Assembly (NCBI GenBank): GCA_951394405.1
Contig: OX596338.1
Coordinates: 434,001-498,000, forward strand
DNA length: 64,000 nucleotides
From: Coprinellus micaceus
Lineage: Eukaryota > Basidiomycota > Agaricomycetes > Agaricales > Psathyrellaceae
Direction of reading: 5' to 3'
The notes beneath the pieces were generated by a model that was given only the letters and a program-made list of their open reading frames with translations, did not search any database and was not told the origin of the DNA. Position numbers and translations under genes: made by a program. Positions 55,365 to 64,000 of this stretch are shown one piece after another. Position 1 is the stretch's first letter; the number at the start of each line of letters is the position of its first letter.

Positions 55365-56755
55365 ATGGTCCAAGGCTCCCTACAAATACCTCAGGAGGTT
55401 CTCGAAAAGATCATCGACTGCCTTCCCCATGACGAACTCGACTCCCTGAGAGCGGTGGCACTGGCGTCGCGGCGCTTGGTAGAGAGAGCACGGTGTCACC
55501 TCTTCCGCAACGTGTATCTCACCAAGACATCGGCTCTCCCTCCAGGAACTTGGAAGATATCTCATTACAACCCCTCCCTGTTCAAGTACGCTCGCCAGAT
55601 GTTTGTCAAGAACCGAGGCCCAGATTTCAAGGTCCCCAGTTCCGTCATCGAAGACATTCTGGTCCATGTACAGGGTGTTCAAGTGTTGGAGATAGACTCC
55701 GCCTCCCTGCTCAAAGATTGGATTGCCATTGGATTATTTGGAGTTTGTACGGCAATCGTCAAACTTTCTATCGAACTGCGGCAAGACGTGCCCCTCGACA
55801 TGTTCTACACCCTGCCACAGCTACAAGAATTACACATGTCATATGGCCCTTACATGTATTGGGGCCATGTCGCACCGGTTGGACTTCCCAGCGAATCTGA
55901 AATCCAGGTCCCCCCTTGGCAGCTCAAGTCCCTTCAATATCGTTCGGGCAATAGAGAAAATTACCACTCACCCCTTCTCGCATCCCCCAAACTGGCACCC
56001 CATGTCTACGGTGGCCTCGTCCATCTGAGCATCGAAATGAGGGACCTCTCAGATCATAACTTCGCCCTGTCGAGGGTTTTACCCGCCTGCCAACATTCCC
56101 CATCGGAGGCCTTGCGACTGTGGTATTCACCCCACCCCCGCGACTCACAGCCCTTGTACCACACCGGTGCGTTCTTACCCTATTTTACTGGTAGGTATCG
56201 CTGCTCACGAAACCACCAGTTCCAGGGGGGCTACTCAGGTTCCCATTGCTACGGTATCTCTCTATTGGGCTTCTCTCCCTTCAAGCAAACGAGCAAACCG
56301 CTGTCTCTGGCCATCAAGGGTTCCTTCGCTCCCTCATTGGTGGGATTCCCCAACCTTCTCTAGAAGCCATACACGTTCTATGCTCCTGGGACAAGGGCAG
56401 TTTCGGCAGCCAGTTCACTGCTGAAAGTCCTATTATCCAAAACCTCAGCTGGGGTATAATGGACGCTATCTTCACCGACCGGGCACTGTATCCCGAGCTT
56501 CGCGCCCTTCGCCTGACGACACAGGTGGGAAATTGGTCGCGACCCGACTTCACAGTGTTGTACCACCCGACGGTGGACTCTGATCTTGAGCATACGCTCG
56601 GCCAGCAAATGACCCCCACGCTTTCGGCGGTCATGGGTAGTGGGCTGCTTCTGGATGTTGGATTGGAGGAGGCCAAGCAAGGCTTCGACCGTGCGGTCGA
56701 ATCAATTTTCGACGGAGGGTGGGGCGACGGAGGAGCCTTGGAATATTTGTTTTAA
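55365..56755 (+). CDS. F-box protein, two-exon family (copy 7)
   Basis: Exons 55365-56166 and 56220-56755 (phase-1 intron, 53 nt) give 445 aa. F-box: LQIPQEVLEKIIDCLPHDEL then LRAVALASRRLVERARCHLFRNVYL. Shared blocks with copies 4 and 5 are PPGTWKISHYNPSLFKYARQ, VPPWQLKSLQYR, VYGGLVHLSIEM and, in exon 2, FPLLRYLSIGLLSL and ALYPELRALRLTTQ. Two out-of-frame ATGs precede the chosen start; one reads MPR, the usual family beginning, so the original start may have drifted out of frame and the gene could be in early decay. Confidence 0.85.
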
Positions 56756-56890
56756 TGTAGACCTCATTTCAAGTTCTGCGTTCGTTTTCGTATAATAATG
56801 AGGTTAGGGTCAAGTCGAGGACCCTCCGGCAAATGCCGGGTAGCCCAAACTTGAAGCACCCGATATCTTTCCTTCATTCCAAGCACGACC

Positions 56891-58246
56891 ATGCCTCCGG
56901 ATCCGTTCCCACAGGAGATTTTCGACGATATCGTAGACTGGACTGCTCAAGACCTTCTCGGAAACCTGAGCGAGCTTTCGCTGGCTCCAAAAAGGCACTT
57001 TCTCGAAAGATGCTGATGTCACATCTTCCGCAATATGTACTTCGCCGAGCCACGATGGCTGCCCCCTAGGACATGGAAATATTCCACAAGAATCCGATGC
57101 TTCTCGAGAATGCTCCCCAGATGACTATCAACCACCGATTGCCAGGCTTCAAGGTTTCCGAAGACCAACTTAACAGTGTTTTTGGGGCGCCTCCAGGATC
57201 TAGAGGCTCTAGACATTGGCCTCTCCTTCAATTACGAGGATTGGACCAAATACGGGGTCTTCACCCGGTGGCCGCAGCTCGTTCATTTATCCCCCTCGAC
57301 CTCTTTGATACCCTACCCCACCTGCGGGAACTGCGCATGAGATACTACTCGTATCGAAAGCCAGCCACCAATGAATCAGACAAGGCTGTCCGTGGAAGCT
57401 CAAGGCGCTTCACTACCATCCAGAGACAAGGCAGCCCATGCCTTTGCTCATGTACCCCGTGTGGGAGTCCCAGGTGTACGGCGATCTGGCGCATCCCAGC
57501 TTAGTGATGGAGCTTGAAGAACACCATGAATTTGCGTTTTCTAGAGCCCCTCCAGCATGCATTGGCTCCCGGCTGGAGACGTTGCGTCTGAGATATGGGC
57601 ATGAAAGCGACGACTTGTATTCCAACATGGGTGTGTTCCGTTTTCCTTCCGCCATCGTACCAGCACCTCTCATGTTACTCTAATAGTCTACCACTGCCTT
57701 GTGGATGCGAACGGCAAGGGACATTTGCCGTCCTTCGAGTCGCTCCGCTATCTCTCCCTCGGGTTCTGCTCGTACAGGGTCAGGGAGGGGCCAACCGCAC
57801 CCTACTTTGCCTCGCCTCGCCATCAACTAGACCTGCTATCTACAGTGGCGGTTACAACAACCCAACCGGCCTTAGAAGCAGTTGACCTCATGTTCTCGTG
57901 GCACATTCCTCGTGGAAAATTTGACCTCGCCCAGGAGTAGTTGATCTCGCGCGATCTCGGTTAGGGCAGATTGGATTCCATTCTGCCGGACCATGCGCGT
58001 TTCCCTCAACTTCGTGCAGTGTGCATACGAGTGAATTTGGAGGAGTTCCGAGTTTTTCGACCTACAAAGAAGTGCCACTCAACAGATGACTCTGAGCTTG
58101 GGCGCGTACTCCGGGAGCAGGTACTCGGCGCACAAACACGGAATAGGGGGCTGATTGTTGATGTCGGGCTCGACGGTACGCAACAAGAATTCGATCGTGT
58201 AGCGAAGCCGATTCTTGGTGCAGCCTGGAAGTACACGCCAATGTGA
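56891..58246 (+). pseudogene. F-box pseudogene (two-exon family)
   Basis: MPPDPFPQEIFDDIVDWTAQ then LGNLSELSLAPKRHFLERC is stopped by TGA at 57014-57016, where paralogues have CGA (Arg), a C-to-T change. The frame continues HIFRNMYFAEPRWLPPRTWK, then shifts near 57075. Further frame changes occur near 57200 and 57430. In the exon-2 part, LPSFESLRYLSLGFCSYR is readable, with stops at 57938-57940 and 57961-57963; the latter is TAG where a Trp codon is expected. Closing blocks STDDSELGRVLREQ and GLIVDVGLDGTQQEFDR remain. Clearly non-functional. Confidence 0.85.
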
Positions 58247-58649
58247 TGGCCATACGAGATTGAGAAACAAATAGGTTATATCGTAGGGCGTACGATGAGT
58301 CTCTTAGGGGTTTACGTACTCCAGCATCAGCTGGAACTTGGAGACCTGTGCCTCGTCGGACTCCGCTAAATTTCTCGCGCCCAATACTTGCCATCATGCG
58401 CGACTCTTGCTCTGACCGTCATGTCCAAATGACCACGCGAACCCCACCCCAGCCTCAAACATTGGGGGAGCGTTCGGAGGAGAGGGGAACAAAAAGCAGA
58501 CGCGTCGCGCATGAGGAAACGTCAGGGGCCCAACTCGAAGCAGTTCCCGCGGTCCTGCTCTCGCGGCAATCCGCAGGGAGGAACGGAGATATTGCAGACT
58601 TTGTTCACTGGGTGGTACTGTGAGTTTCATGTTCGCACCCAAAAGAGAG
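58247..58649. other. Intergenic between two pseudogenes
   Basis: About 400 bp without recognisable motifs; open frames are short and lack a partner. Confidence 0.45.
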
Positions 58650-59415
58650 CCTATGAACTAGAAGTCCGATTTGCTAGAGGCGATTCCTACAGTGCGGATA
58701 TCAAACAAAACTGGGTCTGTTCTGTTCCAACCCTGTCGATAAGCCCCACATTCACTGCGACGCCCCGACGCGAAAATGATATGGTCCACAACCTTGGACT
58801 CTACCGTGACTCACCTCAACAATATCCCCCGGCAGGCGCAACGACACAGGTAACCTCCCTCCCATCGTTGGAATTCTCTTCGATAAAATGCACGACCTCT
58901 ATATCGATTGGGCAGCCCGCGCTTCCCTATTGATCGACGTCCCTCCAATGCACAGGTCCCCCGGCCGTGCGTATCTTTCATCCAGGTGACACGCAGTGGC
59001 TGACCATGTGTGTTGACCCATAGGCGTAGACTCGGGCATCGATGAAGAGCGCTACACGACATGGAACGAAGAGCTACTCTCGCAGGCCAAGGAGTTCTCG
59101 GACAGCACCTCACAAGCCTCCATCTATGTGGTTTCGTCCTTCCAAATTATCTCGGACATCCTGGCTGACCCCGAGGCTTTTGGTCTTAGTGATTGTATTA
59201 GGAGAGGGTCGGGCAGGTCAGATCACGGAGACGATGGCGGAAAGCAGAGTCATGGCGAGGATCCTGAGAAGGAGAAGGAGAAGGCAATGTGGGAGGACCA
59301 TATACATCTTTCTCCTGCCGCCACAAGGTTCTCTCTGATCGACTTTGGGAAGCCTTTCGAGCCAAAACAGCAACCTGATGCTTCAATGACATATCTACGA
59401 CGCTTCGCGGTTTGA
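58650..59415 (+). pseudogene. Degraded GDSL/SGNH esterase (CE16-like)
   Basis: Motifs are present in order but too close together. GDSYSAD (58679-58699) resembles block I. RRNDTGNLPPIVG (from 58834) resembles block III. ILFDKMHDLYIDWAARASLL and IDVPPMHRSP follow, then a plausible intron (GTGCGT near 58970 to CCCATAG near 59025). The last exon reads YTTWNEELLSQAKEF, VVSSFQIISDIL and WEDHIHLSP with the catalytic D-x-x-H. Only about 130 nt separate blocks I and III, where this family normally has 90 or more residues, and frames do not connect. It is therefore more likely a remnant than an active acetyl- or polysaccharide esterase. Confidence 0.5.
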
Positions 59416-59548
59416 TCGTTGCCTTGTCCGAATCATCCTGGCCCTGCTCACGCGCACACGGGTAACACGGTTAGTCGCTGTCAATAACCATACAATAAAT
59501 TACCGCAAAACTGAACGACATCCGAGCTTCAACTTGACCCCACACCTG

Positions 59549-60817
59549 ATGTCCAACACAAGCGCCATCAACAAGCTCCCCGACGAGCTCTGGCTCGGCA
59601 TATTCAAGCTTTCGACGGAGAAGGCGCGTCTAGAGTGGCACCTTGCTTTCCCTAACCAATATTCCACGCTCTTCGTCACGACTCCCTTCACTCTTGGCGC
59701 AGTGAACAAGGGTTGGAGAGCTATCTGCTTTACCAACAACTCGGTCTGGGACACCATCTACATCCGATTCCCGGCCTACGAATTTGAAGACGACGACAAT
59801 TCGCTCATCGTCACAAGCAAGTTCATTGCCTACGTTGACGCTCTCCAGCTTTGGATCGAGCGGGCGGGTGAGCGCGACCTTTCCATCGCCCTTGAGCTGC
59901 AGGAGAAAAATATGTCGGTGGACTTCGCTGATGACGTTGCTATACGTATTCCTCACCTAATCGTGGAACGTGCGATGCAAGTGAAGCACCTGGACATCTT
60001 CCTCTCTGCCGAGTGGTACCGCCTCTTCAATGGGATTGAGTTTCCGATCCTCGAGAAGCTGAAGCTGTGGATTCCGGAAATGTGGCCAGCGGATGGTGTC
60101 TTCGACTCCGAGATAACAGAGCTCAACGGAGTTGAGGGTGGCCCCCTCGACCTCACATCCTGCTCGAGGCTCTCGTCTATAGAGATGGATGGGAGCTACA
60201 GGGAACACAGCCATGTTATACTCCCCTGGGCACAGATACGCGAGGTCCACGCCGGGTGGGTCCGGCCCCTCGTATACCCCGAGATTCTCGACCTCATGCC
60301 AAACATCCTGCGATGCACGTTGGATGGGGACGCGATGTACGAGGCGGACTTCAATTTTCTAGAAGAGGATGCTAAGCAGTTTGAGGAGATGGATCGGAGG
60401 GAAGGTGAATGGGCGCTCGAGGAGTTGGAGGTGGGGTCCATGGATCCTGTCATCATCAAGGCGCTTCTCGATTGCTCCCCACTATCCCTCAAACGGATAT
60501 CCCTCACGCCTGACGGCCAATCGGACCATATTGACGATGCAACGTTCCTTCAATCGATCACACCTTTCTCTGCCACTCTACACGGCCTCACCATTCATCG
60601 GTATTGGTTCAACGACTTCGACGCGCTCGTTGATTCCCTCATCCAGCTCAACTCGTTGGTTTCGCTTCAAGTGATGGTTGGGACGGAGGACAGAGGACTC
60701 GACGACGATTTTTTTGCCCAGACGCTCGTCAAGTCGGAGGTTTTACCGTGCCTCAGGAACCTATGTATTAGGACGACCAAGCTTCAGTTCACAAGAAGCC
60801 CGATGGTCTTTGTTTAA
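59549..60817 (+). CDS. F-box-like protein truncated by an inserted element
   Basis: A single exon of 422 aa from the ATG at 59549. The F-box is INKLPDELWLGIFKLSTE with TLGAVNKGWRAICFTNNSVWDTI. The body is LRR-like (LEKLKLWIPEM, CSRLSSIEMDGS, LKRISLTPDG). It differs from both other families here. The frame ends in the TTTAAA of a GTTTAAAC-rich element, and the probable remainder of the gene lies beyond it at 61840-62115. The N-terminal protein may still be made, but without its native C-terminus. The F-box assignment is firm; function unknown. Confidence 0.75.
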   Translation: MSNTSAINKLPDELWLGIFKLSTEKARLEWHLAFPNQYSTLFVTTPFTLGAVNKGWRAICFTNNSVWDTIYIRFPAYEFEDDDNSLIVTSKFIAYVDALQLWIERAGERDLSIALELQEKNMSVDFADDVAIRIPHLIVERAMQVKHLDIFLSAEWYRLFNGIEFPILEKLKLWIPEMWPADGVFDSEITELNGVEGGPLDLTSCSRLSSIEMDGSYREHSHVILPWAQIREVHAGWVRPLVYPEILDLMPNILRCTLDGDAMYEADFNFLEEDAKQFEEMDRREGEWALEELEVGSMDPVIIKALLDCSPLSLKRISLTPDGQSDHIDDATFLQSITPFSATLHGLTIHRYWFNDFDALVDSLIQLNSLVSLQVMVGTEDRGLDDDFFAQTLVKSEVLPCLRNLCIRTTKLQFTRSPMVFV

Positions 60818-61047
60818 ACATTGGAGCATTGGATGCTTCGACCGGTCTAATACCCCTTTGTTTAAACAGGGTTCGCCGTTTCTGTGCAGGGTGGGTGTGC
60901 GGCGATGCGCTCTCTTTACGAACGGGATCGGAAGCGGGGTAGAGTAGTATAAAAATGTGTATTACAATGCTACAAAAGTAAAACATGGGGTGTCTAAACA
61001 GGACGGGCTTGGACACGAATGTCTAAACCTCCAGGTTCAGACAGCTT

Positions 61048-61084
61048 GGTCTAAACACCTCTCGCTGCGAGAGGTGTTTAGACC
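61048..61084. repeat. Perfect 18-bp hairpin inside the element
   Basis: GGTCTAAACACCTCTCGC, one T, then its exact complement. Part of the GTTTAAAC-rich element. Confidence 0.9.
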
Positions 61085-61142
61085 GAGCGGTGTTTAAACA
61101 CCCGTGATGGGGTGTTTAAACACCGATCTGGAGCTGATAGAC

Positions 61143-61198
61143 CGCCTTCTTGACCCCGTCGTCACATTGCCAGATGCGACGACAGGGTCAAGAAGGCG
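61143..61198. repeat. 21-bp hairpin with one mismatch
   Basis: Arms 61143-61163 and 61178-61198 (CGCCTTCTTGACCC...) pair except at one position, with a 14-nt loop. Also inside the element. Confidence 0.9.
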
Positions 61199-61849
61199 TC
61201 TGCAGCACCGAGATGGTGGTGGGGAAGGGAAGAAAAGAGTTGGGGGATTTTTGATGAAGTCCCGGCTTATATACATACGCGCTTGTTTGGCACAATCAAC
61301 AAAGCCGAGCACGTGCCGGCGCGAGCCAAGCAGCGCGTAAACATGGCCAAATCTGCCAGCGTATATAAACCTGGCGACATCAGGAAGGCTAATCGCCATC
61401 CTTTCCCTTCTTCCCCTCTGGCCATGAGGGGGAGAGGGGACTTGGATGTTGGGCCGCCGTTGGAGGCGTCTCTGGCAGGTGTCAGAGGCCACCTCCGGCA
61501 ATCTGGCCATATTTACACTCCGGTTTAAACACCCCGGCCGGGTGTTTAGACAGGGGTCGTCTTCGTAGATACCCCGACCTGTAAGTACCTGTTTTGTACA
61601 TTTATATCTAGAGTTCAAAAAATATGATTTCGGACAATTTGTTTAGACATGCCGCGGTTTAAACCGGGGGATGTCTAGACCCATCCCCCGCTGCCCCCCC
61701 GTTCGGCTATTCAATATAAGTGTAATCAAAGTATAGTAGTCTAATTTAGTCAATCCAAACCACTAATAATGAACTGGGTTCATGTCTAAACATCGCGCGA
61801 ATTTGACCTGTCAAAGCATCTGATGAGCCGATGTTTAAAAAAGACCATC

Positions 61850-62115
61850 TGGTTACAGAGTTCACCGGGGACATTCTACAGCTCGTGCTCACCAATCGGG
61901 GGTATCCCAAGGATAGCCGAAGAACCAAATGTGCGGTGGTCCAGGAGCTGGAGCTCACGGGGACCGAATCGAAAGGGTCGATGGAACCTGTCACTCCCGA
62001 GAAGGCGGCCCTCCTCAAGGGCTATGTCAAAGACGGACTTCGACTGACGATCGGACGTGTGGACCGGGATGCAAACTATGGCAAAGCGCCCCTTTCCCCG
62101 TGGTTCCAGGGATAG
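61850..62115 (+). pseudogene. Displaced C-terminal part of the F-box gene at 59.5 kb
   Basis: The frame LVTEFTGDILQLVLTNRGYP, then PVTPEKAALLKGYVKDGLRL, reads like the end of an Agaricomycete F-box protein. It begins exactly where the inserted element ends and has no F-box of its own. Best explained as the severed 3' end of the 59549 gene; the join itself is inferred. Confidence 0.6.
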
Positions 62116-63199
62116 TTGCGATGTGAAAATCGATATGGGGAATAGTTCCAAGACAATGGTGACTTGTACTTCGCCCCAGCACACCACGGGCCCGACAAGG
62201 GTATATTTCTACACCAGACCGTTTATGATTTTACTTGTACACCACCTTTGTGCTGACGAAAGTCAAACAGGGTCCAGGGGTTAGCGCTGAACTTTGACCG
62301 AACTCTTATCTTCTAGTTCTGACTCATTCCTTCCAAATTCGAGTCTCGACCACCACACAGCAGTGGGCTGCGCTTCACATGCACCGAATACTGATAGATC
62401 ATCGCCGTCGGAACCGCACTTTCTGACCTCCTCACGCCCTCTAAACAGTCAAATGGGCGCATCCGCCAAGGCGATTATTGGCCCGCCTCTGACCAAGATG
62501 GGAGTTCTGGGGAACCTGTGACCTGATGCATGAGGCAGATTTGAATTACTCTTGGAACGTGTTAAGGGCGAGGTTAAGCTGTGGACAGCGGGTATGTCAG
62601 TGGCGTATCTATGGGCGTCTAATTCTGGGGCTAGGCAAAGCTTGGATGGGCTATGGACTTGCCCCAGTAGGGCAATGAAGGGCACTTCAGTTGCACTAGG
62701 TACACCTTCTCGCCTCTCAAACTGAGCGGTCTCTCACTGTCTCCGGAGCACTTCTATCTGAACCTCGACAAAACCACGGGCATCGCTTCTTCTGGGGTCC
62801 ACTCGGCTGTTGGAACGTTTTTACCATGATGTGACAGGTAACGTACCCTGTGCCGCCAGTCATTAGGGTATCCCCAAGCTTTGCAATGAATCTACCCGCT
62901 TTCCCTGGAACTGAATGCGTTCATTAGCCTCGCTTTGATGATCGAGTTGGACGTCACAATTATATGGGCGCACAATGCACGCATGACAGCGCCCCCTCCT
63001 CGTGCAGATCCGAATCTAGGCGCCGGCTAGAGGACCATACTAAAGGCAGGGCCATCCTGACCCTGGAGCTTCACCATCTGGCAGCGACCTCCCATCGTTT
63101 CTCTTGGTAAGACCTCTTCGTCACTAACTCCCTGCGACCGACGCTGATGTGCCTTCATTCGTACTAGCCAGGTGCTCAGCGTGCCGTAACGTCCTGATC
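62116..63199. other. Intergenic region without supported gene
   Basis: About 1.08 kb. Contains ATCTAGGCGCCGGC near 63013. No open frame with recognisable motifs; includes the promoter of the edge gene. Confidence 0.5.
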
Positions 63200-64000
63200 A
63201 TGTTGACTCCCTCCCGCCTCAATCTCGTGCTTGGCGCTCTCGCCGCTTTCGCCCTGGCCCAGGATGTCGACGTTGGCTCCGATCAAGTCGATGGAGCCCA
63301 TAGCGCCCACCCTGCTGGGTACTATCCTGTGTACGACAACTCTCAAGAGCCCACGACCATCGCACCCGACTTCATGACTGCAGCCTACGGCTCCGTCACT
63401 GGCTCAAGGAGGCGCCATGTCGACTCCAAGGAGTACTTCTACGACTACAGCAACCAGATCATTGGGTTCCTCGATCAGACGACTGGCCAGACTCGCGTCC
63501 TCCCTGACTACAGTGTACTTCAACCTTTGACCAACCCAGTTGACCTCCAGAGCGCGTTCAAGGCTCTGGATGAGAAGGGCGGAGCGTTCCCTCCCGACGA
63601 CACCCAAATCGAATTGGTCGAGGGTAATAGTCTCCTCGGCTCGGAGGTCGAGGGTTCTGCCACACATCTCGAAGGATCTGGGGGGATCTCCAGGCGCTGG
63701 AACGACAAGACCACCTACCTCACCGTCGGGAAGATTCGACGTTCCGTTGACCTCGAGGGCAGCAAGCTCAATGTCTGTGGCCCTGGCAGCCAGGCCTTGT
63801 TCGGGCTGGGCAAGGACAACAAGTGGGCCTCTCTCTCATACCAGTGGAAGACGGCGAAGAAGTCCGACAAGAAGCGCACGCCTCTCCCAGTCGAGAAGGT
63901 AATCAAGCAGATCAAGGAGACCCTCGTGAGCAAGCACTACGCGATTCCCAGTCACAGCCTCAGGGTACTCTCCATCGATACCTGTCTCTACGACTCCGGC
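63200..64000 (+). CDS. Secreted protein of unknown function (partial, runs off the window)
   Basis: The ATG at 63200 opens a frame that stays open for 267 codons to the window end. MLTPSRLNLVLGALAAFALA is a signal peptide. The mature part begins DVDVGSDQVDGAHSAHPAGY and contains acidic, Gly/Ser-rich stretches, then a denser domain (TTYLTVGKIRRSVDLEGSKL, ASLSYQWKTAKKSDKK, HYAIPSHSLRVLSIDTC). Only two cysteines are seen so far. No family recognised. Codon use is even and GC-ending, consistent with a real expressed gene; there may be introns or more domains beyond the edge. Confidence 0.75.
   Translation, partial: MLTPSRLNLVLGALAAFALAQDVDVGSDQVDGAHSAHPAGYYPVYDNSQEPTTIAPDFMTAAYGSVTGSRRRHVDSKEYFYDYSNQIIGFLDQTTGQTRVLPDYSVLQPLTNPVDLQSAFKALDEKGGAFPPDDTQIELVEGNSLLGSEVEGSATHLEGSGGISRRWNDKTTYLTVGKIRRSVDLEGSKLNVCGPGSQALFGLGKDNKWASLSYQWKTAKKSDKKRTPLPVEKVIKQIKETLVSKHYAIPSHSLRVLSIDTCLYDSG

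Larger units (their letters stand above)
60802..61849. mobile_element. GTTTAAAC-rich TIR element, about 1.05 kb
   Basis: The ends form inverted repeats of about 45 bp with roughly seven mismatches and one indel. Left arm 60802-60847 (GATGGTCTTTGTTTAAACAT... GATGCTTCGACCGGTC), right arm 61804-61849. The interior has over a dozen GTTTAAAC/GTCTAAAC motifs (e.g. 60858, 61000, 61020, 61050, 61089, 61112, 61523, 61652, 61779) and two long hairpins. No transposase frame. It interrupts an F-box gene. No clean target duplication was found, so class is undetermined. Confidence 0.7.

Noticed and set aside
61831..62115. Independent 94-aa gene beginning MFKKDHLV
   Set aside because: Its ATG lies within the inverted-repeat end of an element, and the rest reads as the severed tail of an F-box protein.
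1..64000. CRISPR arrays, bacterial operons or a biosynthetic gene cluster
   Set aside because: No regularly spaced repeats; genes are intron-containing and monocistronic; no PKS, NRPS or terpene synthase motifs seen.

Overview
This looks like a 64-kb piece of nuclear DNA from an agaricomycete (mushroom-forming basidiomycete). The reasons are short GT-AG introns of about 50-80 nt that interrupt nearly every conserved gene, compact spacing, typical Agaricomycete multi-pass membrane and F-box families, and TIR-type MITEs. Gene models below were built by hand from reading frames, splice signals and family knowledge; no database search or RNA evidence was available.

Layout. 0.3-11 kb is a conserved housekeeping block: a seven-zinc-knuckle GIS2/CNBP protein (minus), proteasome lid subunit RPN8, splicing factor SF3B2/CUS1 and a large alpha-arrestin-like protein. 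11.6-18 kb starts the accessory zone: F-box genes, an F-box pseudogene, an orphan coiled-coil protein and a hAT-type MITE with a perfect 8-bp target duplication. 18.9-21.2 kb is a long-chain acyl-CoA synthetase. 21.4-23.9 kb is an F-box pseudogene split by a TIR element. 25.1-28.4 kb has a secreted GDSL hydrolase and a POP7/Rpp20-like protein. 28.5-33 kb has two F-box genes and a second hAT-like MITE just upstream of one of them. 33.1-39.2 kb is a second conserved block: VPS11, the very short ATP synthase subunit ATP18 and a multi-pass membrane protein. 39.7-46 kb holds F-box genes, an F-box fragment and a small basic secreted protein. 47-49 kb is heat-shock factor HSF1. 50-62 kb is an F-box cluster with intact copies, pseudogenes and one copy split by an unusual GTTTAAAC-rich element, plus a degraded GDSL esterase. 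The right edge cuts a secreted protein of unknown function.

The main theme is local birth and death of F-box genes. Eight intact genes share one architecture (about 265-320 codons, a phase-1 intron, then about 160-190 codons). Two pseudogenes belong to the same family. A second, intronless coiled-coil/F-box family has two intact genes, one pseudogene and one fragment. A sequence resembling TTARGCGCCCA recurs upstream of several of these genes and relics. In cells F-box proteins act as substrate adaptors of SCF ubiquitin ligases, so this is likely a fast-evolving adaptor repertoire placed between slow-evolving housekeeping genes.
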